Positions 47,500 through 55,742 of a stretch of DNA of 64,000 nucleotides are shown here, piece by piece. The notes under the pieces are model-generated. The model was not told the origin of the DNA, searched no databases, and worked only from the letters and a program-made list of their open reading frames with translations. Source of the stretch: Promethearchaeia archaeon. Lineage in GTDB: Archaea > Asgardarchaeota > Lokiarchaeia > Sigyniarchaeales > SOKP01. Location: the NCBI GenBank assembly GCA_029856125.1, contig JAHQWJ010000120.1:124001-188000 (forward strand), read 5' to 3'. The number at the start of each line of letters is the position of its first letter. The stretch's first letter is position 1. Both the position numbers and the translations under genes were made by a program.

Positions 47500-48819
47500 T
47501 TACGAAGTAAAGGGAATTAGGATTAACAAATAAAGGCATGAAATTCCAATATGAATAAAAGCAAAAATCGCTCCTGTTTTTAACAACCTTTTAAAACCTA
47601 AGTTTTCAACCCCACTATCTTTAGCAACTTTAAGAGTCATCATATCTGCTGCTGCACCGCTAGGTAAGATGTTTCCGCCTATATTTATAGCAACGATAAA
47701 AGCAAATAATAGAGGTATTGCTGGAAATGTAAATTCCTCTATTAAAACTTCAATAATTGGTAAAAAAATCAATGCTATTGGCGTGTTTGCTATAAAACCA
47801 GAAAGCAGGCTAACAAGAATAAGAATTATAAATACCGTTAATATCGGACCAAATGCCTCGAAAGGAATCAACCCAATTATGTCTCTAAACCCCGCTTGCA
47901 ACATGCAATTAATAACGACATACATGGAAATGAAAAAGAATATTATTTCCCATTCTACGTCCTTTAAGATTTTTCCCATTGGTTTCTTAGTATACTTTCT
48001 ATTAACTAAAACTAGTATTACTGCTGAAAGTGCTGCTGTAAGATATAATAATGGTAAAGCGACAAATAATGTAATTGTAACGAGTATAGCAACGCTATTA
48101 AAGTAAAACATTGTTTTATTTTTGATCACAACATCTGTGCTTATTAGTTCTAACACGTACTCTCTCTGTTGCTCTTTAATTTTTGGCTCTTTTGAAAGCA
48201 TTAATTTATCTATTAAGAATATGGTTAAAAACAACAATGCAAAAGAGAAAACCCAGAAATACCGGAAAAAAAAGACTGTATCAAGACCAAACCAAGTAGA
48301 AATAATGATATTCTCCCCACTTGAGAAGGGCGTAATAATAGAACCTATATTAATACAAATCGTCATTCCTAATAAGTAAGTTCCCGCTCTTATTTTTAAA
48401 AAATGACAAAGGCGAACAACTACAGGTGCTAAAATAATAACCACGACTACGTCACTGATAACGGCTGCTAATAATGTAGTAATAACACAAATTAGATAAA
48501 AAAAATACCGTTGATTTCCTTTTGAGATTTTAAAAATTTTTACGGCTAAATATTCTAATACGTTTGAATCTTGAGCAATTTTAGATATAATACTCATACT
48601 CAATATAATTATTATTGCTTGCCATTCAATAGATAATACGAAATTATCAAACCAACTTTCAAAACTTAATGGTACCTCCAATACCAAACCAGTAACAAAC
48701 GCAGCTACGAACATGCATATGAGGGATATTGCTACGAAATCTACATCTTTTATAGAGTAACTTACAATAATTAATGCAAAGACAATAAAAACGAAAATAA
48801 GTAGAGGAAGATTAATCAT
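47500..48819 (-). CDS. ArsB/NhaD (ion transporter) superfamily permease
   Basis: This 439-residue polytopic protein has about eleven or twelve helices. The two inverted halves have the family's re-entrant segments: SDVVVVIILAPV and GSIITPFSSGENIII in the first, NTPIALIFLP and GGNILPSGAAADM in the second. Relatives include NhaD Na+/H+ antiporters, ArsB and citrate or tyrosine transporters (SLC13/P protein). Cation or anion specificity cannot be decided by eye. It converges with the third dehydrogenase. Confidence 0.87.
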   Translation of the reverse strand: MINLPLLIFVFIVFALIIVSYSIKDVDFVAISLICMFVAAFVTGLVLEVPLSFESWFDNFVLSIEWQAIIIILSMSIISKIAQDSNVLEYLAVKIFKISKGNQRYFFYLICVITTLLAAVISDVVVVIILAPVVVRLCHFLKIRAGTYLLGMTICINIGSIITPFSSGENIIISTWFGLDTVFFFRYFWVFSFALLFLTIFLIDKLMLSKEPKIKEQQREYVLELISTDVVIKNKTMFYFNSVAILVTITLFVALPLLYLTAALSAVILVLVNRKYTKKPMGKILKDVEWEIIFFFISMYVVINCMLQAGFRDIIGLIPFEAFGPILTVFIILILVSLLSGFIANTPIALIFLPIIEVLIEEFTFPAIPLLFAFIVAINIGGNILPSGAAADMMTLKVAKDSGVENLGFKRLLKTGAIFAFIHIGISCLYLLILIPFTS

Positions 48820-48936
48820 TCTCTAAATTATGATGTTAGTTTTATATTAATATTGTTTAATAAAGTGTTTTTAATAAATCTAATTATAATACATTTTCAA
48901 GGTTTTTAGAATGCAAAAACTAATTCCTAGAAAAAA

Positions 48937-49785
48937 TTATTTAAATAGAAAAAGTTGTAGAAGAAATTTAAATAGGTTTAGTTCGCTTAATAATGTTAAG
49001 TTTGAAATTAGATATTCAAAAACATTCTCTTCAATAAAATAGTGTAAAGTTACAAAATAACCTTCTTCTTGCTTTATTTTATTTACAAGCCGAGTAATAA
49101 GATTGATTACTTGTTTTTCTACTACAATCATATCACAGTTTGCCGGATTTATGTTGATAATATTTATACCAGAAACGCGACTAAACGAGATTTTACTTAA
49201 TTCTGGATTATTTTGAACATATTGGTGATTCAGATAATTATTAAACATAGATTCGATCTGATCGTAAATGTTCTCTTTTTTCTCGGTTATAAAATGGCCT
49301 TCAATTACATTAACGAGTAAATTTAGAATCTGTTGGAAGACGCCTAATATATCAAAATATTCTGCAATCGTTGATATATTTTCAGCGGTTAACCACTGGG
49401 AGTAATACTCATCGATAGTGTCTTTGAATGGGCTGAAATGTTCAGTGTTTCCTTTCCATAAGCTTTTCCATTCGTCTCTATTATCAGAAACAAACTGTTC
49501 TATGAATGAATGCTTGATAATGTTAAGTCGGGCTTTTAACATGTTTGAACTGATGTTTTTTTCTGAAGTTGCAACAAATAATAAGTTTGCATCTTTTTCC
49601 TCTAAATATGACCATCTTAGGCCACCCATTTCGATGCTTTCTATCCCTTCTTTTAACTCGTAGGTCGTAAACTGGTTAAGAGCGGCTAATAAACCACTAA
49701 TAAGATCCTCATCTATTGGTAGATCCATATATGCCTTGTATAACAACGTAATACCGCTTTCTGAATCAAGAACCCAAATATTCAT
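48937..49785 (-). CDS. Longin-like domain protein
   Basis: This protein has 282 residues. The N-terminal 100 residues read like a longin/roadblock-type fold: WVLDSESGITLLYKAY (strand pair), ISGLLAALNQF (helix), SIEMGGLRWSYLEEKDANLLFVAT (strands) and a long helix ending HSFIEQF. A helical linker follows, and a second alpha/beta region (about 190-270) may repeat the fold. Longin proteins of Asgard archaea are studied as possible partners of small GTPases in membrane trafficking. No GTPase is in the window. The assignment is by pattern, not by search. Confidence 0.65.
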   Translation of the reverse strand: MNIWVLDSESGITLLYKAYMDLPIDEDLISGLLAALNQFTTYELKEGIESIEMGGLRWSYLEEKDANLLFVATSEKNISSNMLKARLNIIKHSFIEQFVSDNRDEWKSLWKGNTEHFSPFKDTIDEYYSQWLTAENISTIAEYFDILGVFQQILNLLVNVIEGHFITEKKENIYDQIESMFNNYLNHQYVQNNPELSKISFSRVSGINIININPANCDMIVVEKQVINLITRLVNKIKQEEGYFVTLHYFIEENVFEYLISNLTLLSELNLFKFLLQLFLFK

Positions 49786-49870
49786 AATAAACCATGTTTT
49801 TAGAAATTACATTTAGATATATAAAAGCCCGCTTTAATAAATGATTATTTTTATATAAAATTTTTATTCA

Positions 49871-50365
49871 TCACAAAAAATCTTTCAAATCTTTGGCTTT
49901 GCAATACTTTTCAATATTCCTTAACATTTCAGAGATTTTATTTTGTAGAACTAATTCACTTACGCCGGCTATGCTACGTAAGACATCGCTACTCATCGTA
50001 AAAATTTCTACAAAAACCCCCACTTTTGATTTATTGGGAGATAGTGGTTTGATGCGTATTCTTCCTTCCAATTCTCGGATATCTTTATTATTTCTCACAT
50101 TAAATTCGATTAGATGTCCTTTACCTGGATCATGCCCCTTATCAGAAAGTATCAATTCTCCTTCCATTTCGATTGGAATTTTTATTAAGTCTACCTCATC
50201 GTATATTTTGGTATATAGTACATTTGGGGCAGTAAATTTTGCTTCCATTTTCTTGGAAGGGTTAATTTCTTCCCAAAATTCTGCTACATAGAGTGCTTTA
50301 AGGAGATCATTATCATTACAGTTATCTATTTCTAAAACTTTCGAGATTTTGGCCGTAATTTTCAC
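49871..50365 (-). CDS. SRPBCC (START-like) fold protein
   Basis: This 164-residue protein begins with a strand (MKITAKISKVLEID) and has a short helix pair, a beta meander with VLYTKIYDEVDLI, GELILSDKG and IEFNVRNNKD, and a long C-terminal amphipathic helix (ISEMLRNIEKYCKAKDL). This is the layout of polyketide-cyclase/SRPBCC ligand-binding proteins. The role is unknown. It lies 85 bp upstream of the longin-like gene on the same strand. Confidence 0.6.
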   Translation of the reverse strand: MKITAKISKVLEIDNCNDNDLLKALYVAEFWEEINPSKKMEAKFTAPNVLYTKIYDEVDLIKIPIEMEGELILSDKGHDPGKGHLIEFNVRNNKDIRELEGRIRIKPLSPNKSKVGVFVEIFTMSSDVLRSIAGVSELVLQNKISEMLRNIEKYCKAKDLKDFL

Positions 50366-50574
50366 CTTATTTTATATTGAGTATGATTTACTAATAAAAA
50401 TCGAAAGTTTTTAACTTTTTATGTTAATGAATACAAAAGTTAGAATGGTAGCCTCAGACTTCCTCTTGATTATTTCATCTTTTAGACATTAAATCATTTT
50501 TAGTTTGTCATCATTGGCTCTTGAGCAAATTTTTATAACTTAAAAAATCAGAATGATTTCAATTTTACTATAAT

Positions 50575-50775
50575 TTATTGGTCACGAAATAGCATGCTTT
50601 TACTTAGATTTCGTTCTTCTTTACAATTGGGACATATCCAAGTTGCATCGTTTTTCTTTATCGAATTTATGCACACATCACATACAAACGTGTCGCAAAT
50701 GCAGTAATAGCATCTATCTAGTATATTTTCACAGTTTTTTCCACATATGTAACAATTTGGAGGATTTTTAGACAT
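50575..50775 (-). CDS. Small RING-like double zinc-finger protein
   Basis: This 66-residue protein has ten Cys in the order CxxC-x3-C-x7-CxxC-x-C-x4-CxxC-x13-CxxC (CYICGKNC, CYYCICDTFVCDVC, CPNC). The interleaved pairs resemble a C4C4 RING/FYVE/ZZ-like cross-brace more than a simple ribbon. Asgard archaea encode ubiquitin systems with small RING E3s, so an E3-like role is possible but unproven. It could equally be a ZZ-type binding module. Confidence 0.68.
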   Translation of the reverse strand: MSKNPPNCYICGKNCENILDRCYYCICDTFVCDVCINSIKKNDATWICPNCKEERNLSKSMLFRDQ

Positions 50776-50857
50776 ATTTATAGTACGATTTAAATTCTTT
50801 TATAATATGCATTATTATGTTTATTATTAATTAAATTTAACAACATTTCTGGACATA

Positions 50858-51043
50858 ATGGATAAACTTAGGTCACGAATTCAACTACTCTCCCTTCTGA
50901 TAATTTTTTTTATATATAGAGCGATTTCAGCCATAATTTACAATAATTTTCCAGAATTTACCCTTTGGTTGCTGATCTCTATAATTTACGCGATCTCTCT
51001 TATAGTTTTATATGTAGTTTTTAAACAGAGAGATAAGCTTTAA
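50858..51043 (+). CDS. Two-helix micro membrane protein
   Basis: This 61-residue protein has a basic N-terminus (MDKLRSRIQ), two transmembrane helices (about 10-30 and 36-55) and a charged tail. It has a plausible start after AT-rich sequence. Function unknown; a chance hydrophobic frame cannot be excluded. Confidence 0.5.
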   Translation: MDKLRSRIQLLSLLIIFFIYRAISAIIYNNFPEFTLWLLISIIYAISLIVLYVVFKQRDKL

Positions 51044-51098
51044 ATTTATTCCTTGCGAGATTAAAAATAGGCGAATCTATATTTAGAGTCGTTTTGGT

Positions 51099-51368
51099 TC
51101 ATTTACTTTTTTTTTTAAAAATGTCAGGTATTAAACCTTCTATTCCTAAGCTTTTTAATACGCTATCCCTAACATCAACTTGTACTCTCATGTTTTGCAT
51201 TACTTTTAATGTATCTCCTAAAGTTTTTGAGAAAGTATCGCTCATTTCCTTAATAGTGTCTGACGTTAGTTTTAGAGATTCCCGTATTGCTAAGTTAGTT
51301 TCATGCAATTCAGCTGTTAACTTTTCCATTGTCTTTCTCATTTCAGAGAGTTCTTCTTTCAGTCCCAT
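51099..51368 (-). CDS. Small coiled-coil protein
   Basis: This 89-residue protein has residues 3-65 with heptad spacing of Leu/Met/Ile (EELSEMRKTMEKLTAELHE, LKLTSDTIKEMSDTFSK), predicting a long coiled coil. It ends in the basic IFKKKSK. Probably a scaffold or oligomerisation factor. No family recognised. Confidence 0.65.
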   Translation of the reverse strand: MGLKEELSEMRKTMEKLTAELHETNLAIRESLKLTSDTIKEMSDTFSKTLGDTLKVMQNMRVQVDVRDSVLKSLGIEGLIPDIFKKKSK

Positions 51369-51496
51369 TTATACTCAAGATTACTAATTATTTTAATAAT
51401 CTTCTTAAAGTAGGTTTGATTTAAAGTTTTTTTTATCCGAGAGTCTATTTAGTAATATTATCAAATATAATCAACTAGTCTTTTAAGAATCTGTTA

Positions 51497-51506
51497 TTAT
51501 ATAAAA
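51497..51506 (+). promoter_or_regulatory. TATA box of the first mini-selenoprotein candidate
   Basis: TTATATAAAA is centred about 35 bp before the ATG at 51536, so transcription should begin near 51527 with a leader of about 10 bases. Confidence 0.5.
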
Positions 51507-51535
51507 TCAATAATAAGAAGAAACTTGTGAATATA

Positions 51536-51682
51536 ATGTCGGAATGGAAAAACAGAGTTAAAAAGCCAGTTTCAAACGAGACTTACTGTACGGGCTGAAG
51601 TATGGTTGATGGTTTTATACAAATAATCAATTCATTAAAACAAAAACGTAAAGAAAAAAAAGCAAAAACAACAATAAAATAA
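51536..51682 (+). CDS. Candidate mini-selenoprotein A (in-frame TGA at codon 21)
   Basis: The frame runs ATG 51536 to TAA 51680-51682 through one TGA at 51596-51598 (codon 21). If TGA encodes selenocysteine (U), the product has 48 residues: MSEWKN..., then ETYCTGUSMVDG, a hydrophobic segment FIQIIN, and a Lys-rich tail. CTGU gives a CxxU redox-like pair. The paralogue at 51883 shares the MSE start, U at position 21, Tyr17, Thr19, Ser22 and a basic tail. A structured element follows 4 bases after the stop. Selenocysteine encoding is known in Lokiarchaea. No family is recognised. Confidence 0.7.
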
Positions 51683-51686
51683 AAGA

Positions 51687-51749
51687 AATCTCATAGATTA
51701 AATCAAAAATATTAGGATTTCATCTAAAGTTCTGCAGGAACTCGAGATT
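51687..51749 (+). promoter_or_regulatory. Candidate SECIS-like 3' element A
   Basis: This 63-nt element lies in the 3' untranslated region. P1 pairs AATCTC (51687-51692) with GAGATT (51744-51749). P2 pairs 51694-51704 with 51716-51726 (TAGAT, T/C mismatch, AAATC with GATTT and ATCTA) and has an 11-nt loop. P3 pairs AGTTC (51728-51732) with GAACT (51738-51742) around TGCAG. Copy B has the same three helices. The fold is not the textbook single-hairpin archaeal SECIS, so the name is provisional. Confidence 0.6.
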
Positions 51750-51847
51750 CTACCAAAATTTTAGGTAAAGAAATTTTATGAACAACAATAATAGCCTTCT
51801 AGAACCTTATTTTTTATAAAACACACCCTTAATAGGCTTATTTTTTC

Positions 51848-51860
51848 TATTATACATAAT
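51848..51860 (+). promoter_or_regulatory. TATA box of the second mini-selenoprotein candidate
   Basis: TATTATACATAAT is centred about 29 bp before the ATG at 51883, so transcription should start a few bases before the ATG. The two small genes therefore seem to have separate promoters. Confidence 0.45.
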
Positions 51861-51882
51861 AGTGTAATAGTGATTAAAACTT

Positions 51883-52023
51883 ATGTCTGAAGAAGAAAAC
51901 GAATTTGATTTCGGTTTTGATGATGATTGTTATCAAACCAGTTGATCTCTAATCAATATGTGGTATTTAAGAGCCTTAAAATTACGCAAAACTGAAGAAA
52001 AAAAACACAAACCTAAGAATTAA
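51883..52023 (+). CDS. Candidate mini-selenoprotein B (in-frame TGA at codon 21)
   Basis: The frame runs ATG 51883 to TAA 52021-52023 through a single TGA at 51943-51945, again codon 21. Read as selenocysteine, the product has 46 residues: MSEEENEF, an acidic stretch, DDDCYQTSUSLINMWYLRAL, then a Lys-rich tail. The Cys is five residues before U rather than three as in copy A, so the shared core is YxTxUS. The acidic N-terminus differs from the basic one of copy A. A related structured element follows 8 bases after the stop. Confidence 0.7.
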
Positions 52024-52031
52024 ACAAATAA

Positions 52032-52096
52032 ATCTCGATGGTCAAGTCGTTAAATGGTAGGATTTGATCAATAAGGTCCTCGCAAGGACTTGAGAT
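52032..52096 (+). promoter_or_regulatory. Candidate SECIS-like 3' element B
   Basis: P1 pairs ATCTC (52032-52036) with GAGAT (52092-52096). P2 pairs 52039-52048 with 52061-52070 (ten pairs, two G-U) around a 12-nt loop. P3 pairs GTCC (52076-52079) with GGAC (52086-52089), plus AA/TT with a bulged G. Compared with copy A, P2 keeps its pairing while bases change, including one T-A to A-T swap. The loops share AAAT and a terminal TAG, and the P3 loops share GCA. Confidence 0.6.
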
Positions 52097-52146
52097 AAAA
52101 CAACTTTTTTTTCTGAATTACCTCATTATTTTTATTTAAATAGACG

Positions 52147-53511
52147 TTAAACCGGTTTTTTAGCACCTTCTCCGACTTTCCGGTAAGTGAAGCCTTTGTC
52201 TTCAACAGTTTTTTTATCAAATATGTTTCTTCCATCTATAATAATTGGAGTATTTACTCTTTTTTTAAGATCATCCAAATCTATATCATAATATACAGAA
52301 TGATTCGTAGTAAAAAGCAAAACATCTGCTTTATCAACCGCTTCGTTGAAATCACTTGTAAGATCAGTTAGGCTATAATCTCGCTTTTTTACATAAGGAT
52401 CGTGTGCTACATAGACGATATTGTGTGAATGATATCGTGCTTTTAAGATTTTTACAATATTTTCCGTTGGGGTATTTCGCGTATCGTCAGTATTTGCCTT
52501 GTAAGACACCCCTAAAAGAGTAATTTTAATGTTGTCGACTAGCTGATGCGAATCTCTAAATACATTCTCCATCAACTCAATCATATGATATGGCATGTAA
52601 TCGTTTAGTTTTCTCGAGTCAGGAATTATTTTCATTTTCGATTCGTTAATTCTTTCGGTATATTTGTTAAAACCGTAGAGTAAGAGCCAAGGATCCTTCG
52701 TGAGACAATGACCTCCTACTCCTGAACCGGGATAATGCATCATTCTGTCATGACGGTGATTGATTAAAGTGATAATTTCGAATACATTTCTATTAAAATC
52801 CTCACACAATAAAGCCATTTCATTTGCAAATGCGATATTTACGTCCCTATATGCATTTTCTATGCATTTTGTTAGTTCTGCTGTAAGCGTGTCTGTTCCT
52901 TGTAGTTCTTTTTTAACCACCTTACCGTATAAAAATTTACCTTTTTCATTGGCTTCTTCGCATCCACCTCCTATTACGCGAGGAAAATCCGTAATATATT
53001 CAATTAATTTTCCTGGCATAACTCTTTCAAACGAAAACACTAGATAAAAATCAGAACCTCTTTGTAGTCCACTTTCTTCCTCCAATATTGATTGAACAAT
53101 GTTATCTGTTGTTCCAGGGGCAACCGTAGATTCAACTATTACTGTAGCTCCTTTTTTTATATGTTTGGCAATTTTTTTGGATACTTCTTTTAAAGACGCA
53201 TACCTTGGAACTTTTTCGTCATCAACAGGAGTTTGAACATCGATCAATATGAAATCAGCAGCGCTTACATCATCGTAATTATCAGTAACTTTGAATTTTC
53301 CTGCTTTTACCACTCTCTCTATTAGTTCATCTAAACCAGGTTCTTCTCCCTCGTAAGGATTCTTACCGTTATTAAGCCAGTCAATTTTCCATGCTGATCT
53401 GTGTGATCTCCTCTGAATTCCTGTAACATAGAAGTCATCAACGTCAGCTAAAAGTGCTGCCATAGGAATCCCAACATATCCCATTCCAATTACTACTATA
53501 TTTGTTGCCAT
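52147..53511 (-). CDS. Nucleotide-sugar dehydrogenase (UDP-ManNAc/UDP-Glc dehydrogenase family)
   Basis: This 454-residue enzyme oxidises a UDP-sugar C6 alcohol to the uronate with two NAD+. It has an N-terminal Rossmann motif GMGYVGIPMA (about 8-17), the central TECIENAYR-type helix (LTKCIENAYRDVNIAFANE), catalytic Cys in GSGVGGHCLTKDPW, and a C-terminal UDP-binding domain with GVSYKANTDDTRNTP. It is closest in motifs to WecC-type UDP-N-acetylmannosamine dehydrogenases. It supplies uronic acids for surface glycans or N-glycosylation. Confidence 0.92.
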   Translation of the reverse strand: MATNIVVIGMGYVGIPMAALLADVDDFYVTGIQRRSHRSAWKIDWLNNGKNPYEGEEPGLDELIERVVKAGKFKVTDNYDDVSAADFILIDVQTPVDDEKVPRYASLKEVSKKIAKHIKKGATVIVESTVAPGTTDNIVQSILEEESGLQRGSDFYLVFSFERVMPGKLIEYITDFPRVIGGGCEEANEKGKFLYGKVVKKELQGTDTLTAELTKCIENAYRDVNIAFANEMALLCEDFNRNVFEIITLINHRHDRMMHYPGSGVGGHCLTKDPWLLLYGFNKYTERINESKMKIIPDSRKLNDYMPYHMIELMENVFRDSHQLVDNIKITLLGVSYKANTDDTRNTPTENIVKILKARYHSHNIVYVAHDPYVKKRDYSLTDLTSDFNEAVDKADVLLFTTNHSVYYDIDLDDLKKRVNTPIIIDGRNIFDKKTVEDKGFTYRKVGEGAKKPV

Positions 53512-53645
53512 TTTCTTAAATTAAAATTGATTTATATTTCTACATTAATGAATTAACAATGAAATAAATGGATCATAATTCAAAAAATTATAGATCAAAA
53601 AGTTAAAAGAAAAAAGAAAAGAAGTTAATTATTTGTTTTTTACAA

Positions 53646-54317
53646 TTACTTCGGCTTTTTCTTATAGGAACTACCTTTTACGGCCTTAAATATAAATGCC
53701 ATTATTGCCCCCGCAACAAAACCTCCCACGTGAGCAAAGTGAGCTGTTCCAGATAACTCAAACGAGAAAAATGCGTAGGTTAATTCAGCGATAAAATATG
53801 TAATAATAAAATAACTAGCAGTTACTTTACGCACTACTGTCCCCGTTGGAAGATAAAACTTATTGGAAGGGTAAAGTATCGCGTAAACAGCCATTAGACC
53901 AAAAATCGCTCCGGACGCTCCTAATGAAGGGATAAATTGAGCTATTGTGACTCCCCATACTGGAATAAAAACCGTGCTCCAAGCGTGAAGTAAAGTGGCA
54001 AATATACCAGAGGCAAAGTACGTTATCAAATAAAAGACATGCCCCATTGCGTGTTCGCAATTATCCGTAATAACCAGAAAAAACCACATATTCATAATAA
54101 TATGCATTATATCTCCGTGCATAAACATCGAAGTAAATATTGTCCACAGTTTCTCTCCTGCAAAGAATTCAGCAGGTACAAAAGCGTATTCAATGCGCAT
54201 ATTACCTGAAGGATCCATCATTTGCCACACAAAAACTGCTATGTTCGCAATCAAAATTATTACTGAGAAGTACTGCTTAAAAAAAGAAATTTTGTCGTCA
54301 GTTGCTTCTAAAACCAT
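53646..54317 (-). CDS. Rhomboid-family intramembrane serine protease
   Basis: This 223-residue membrane protease has six helices. The catalytic dyad is Ser135 in GASG (TM4) and His196 in HFAHVGG (TM6). The HxxxN motif HIIMN (72-76) in TM2 stabilises the oxyanion. It cleaves transmembrane helices near the outer leaflet. Both dyad residues are present, so it should be active. The short polar N-terminus has no extra domain. Confidence 0.94.
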   Translation of the reverse strand: MVLEATDDKISFFKQYFSVIILIANIAVFVWQMMDPSGNMRIEYAFVPAEFFAGEKLWTIFTSMFMHGDIMHIIMNMWFFLVITDNCEHAMGHVFYLITYFASGIFATLLHAWSTVFIPVWGVTIAQFIPSLGASGAIFGLMAVYAILYPSNKFYLPTGTVVRKVTASYFIITYFIAELTYAFFSFELSGTAHFAHVGGFVAGAIMAFIFKAVKGSSYKKKPK

Positions 54318-54474
54318 TTTATATCATCTTTTATGTATAATTCGAATAATTATTTAATATAATAAATTGATTTAACGAGTTATTTAAGGCTTGCTAAAAT
54401 AATTAATAAATAAGTAGTAAAACTTTATTCACGGAAATTAAAAATTAAAATACTAATTAATGCTTATTTAAACT

Positions 54475-55659
54475 ATGAAACTAGGTAAATCGAGTTTACA
54501 CGACATAGCAAAGATACAACCGGATTCCGTGAAAAGAAGAAGAATTTCGAGTTATGACGCTTCTGGTGGCAACCATGATTGGATTGATATCAAACCCGGG
54601 GAAAAGGTTGTAATAGGCGAAGTGAACGATCCAGGTTGCATAACACATATTTGGTGCACGATTTTATGCAAATCACGCTATTATTTAAGGAATATCATAC
54701 TTAGAATGTATTGGGATAACGAACAAGAGGATTTTCCAAGTGTAGAAGTCCCTATCGGAGATTTTTTCGGATTAGGTCATGCCAAACATAAAAATTACGT
54801 TTCTTTACCGTTCCAAATGAGTCCTCAGTGGGGAAAAGGATTTAATTGTTGGTGGCCGATGCCTTTTTCAAAAGGGTTCAAATTTACAATAGAAAACGAT
54901 AATTCAAAAACGATGAGGTTCTTTTTTTATATCGATTACGAATTATATCAAGAAGGATTTGAAAACGAAAAAGATTATGGGCGTTTTCACGCACTCTGGC
55001 ATCGAGAAAATCCAACTACGCCTAAAAAGAAAGATAGTACCACGGGCAAGAAATTTACTAAAATCAAGCCAAAAAACTATGCTTATAGTGGAAATAACAT
55101 CGAAGACCCTCGATCTCAGAATTACAGAATTCTCGAAGCCATGGGGAAAGGTCATTTTGTAGGATGTCATTTAGATATTGATAATGTAACATTTCTCCCA
55201 TGGTACGTAAATTGGCCAGGTGAAGGCGACGATATGATTTACATTGACGAGGATATCGAAAAAGGTGTTCCTACTCTACATGGTACGGGCACAGAAGATT
55301 ACGTAAACCAGTCTTGGGCGCAATTTCAGAAATACCACGCTCCCTATCATGGTACAATCAAAGCGGGGGGAATAAATTGGTGGGGAAAAATTTCTTATTA
55401 CAGATACCACATTGAGGATCCAATCTATTTTAATAAAAAAATTCTTGTAACCATTGAACATGGACACGATAATCATCGTAGAGATGATTGGTCGTCCACT
55501 GCTTATTGGTATCAGATAGAACCACACGATCCTACTTTGTTTCCGAAATTACTTAATAAAAAAGGAAGAAAACCTCGTTTCCACTTAGCACATATGGTTA
55601 GAAAAACATTTTGTATTGGCTTACTACTAACGATTATATTGGTGTGGATTTTTCTATAG
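54475..55659 (+). CDS. DUF2961 / GH172-like protein with C-terminal membrane anchor
   Basis: This 394-residue protein has the DUF2961 hallmarks: GEKVVIGEVNDPGCITHIW, the ligand loop EVPIGDFFGLGH and GTGTEDYVNQSW, in a double jelly-roll layout. Family members include GH172 difructose-dianhydride and arabinofuranosidase enzymes. A single hydrophobic helix at the C-terminus (TFCIGLLLTIILVWIFL) would tether it. There is no N-terminal signal, so the catalytic domain would stay inside unless inserted as a tail-anchored protein. Substrate unknown. Confidence 0.87.
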   Translation: MKLGKSSLHDIAKIQPDSVKRRRISSYDASGGNHDWIDIKPGEKVVIGEVNDPGCITHIWCTILCKSRYYLRNIILRMYWDNEQEDFPSVEVPIGDFFGLGHAKHKNYVSLPFQMSPQWGKGFNCWWPMPFSKGFKFTIENDNSKTMRFFFYIDYELYQEGFENEKDYGRFHALWHRENPTTPKKKDSTTGKKFTKIKPKNYAYSGNNIEDPRSQNYRILEAMGKGHFVGCHLDIDNVTFLPWYVNWPGEGDDMIYIDEDIEKGVPTLHGTGTEDYVNQSWAQFQKYHAPYHGTIKAGGINWWGKISYYRYHIEDPIYFNKKILVTIEHGHDNHRRDDWSSTAYWYQIEPHDPTLFPKLLNKKGRKPRFHLAHMVRKTFCIGLLLTIILVWIFL

Positions 55660-55742
55660 TTATTTGACTTAATTGTTTAAAAAATAAGCTGAAAAAACCA
55701 ACAAGTGAAAATTATAAGATATACTAATTTTTAACTAATATC

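Noticed and set aside
47669-48106. 145-codon plus-strand frame
   Set aside because: Antisense to the ArsB/NhaD-like permease; no motif and no promoter.
49893-50291. 132-codon plus-strand frame
   Set aside because: Antisense to the SRPBCC-like gene, which has better codon periodicity and fold pattern.
51536-51682. TGA in the mini-gene as pseudogene frameshift or sequencing error
   Set aside because: A second copy has TGA at the same codon with a similar flanking core and a similar 3' element, which errors would not reproduce.
52031-52097. Possible tRNA gene because of a D-arm-like GGTCAAGTCGTTAAATGG stretch
   Set aside because: No T-arm with GGTTC-type stem, no acceptor pairing and no anticodon arm; it is better explained by the three-helix 3' element shared with 51687-51749.
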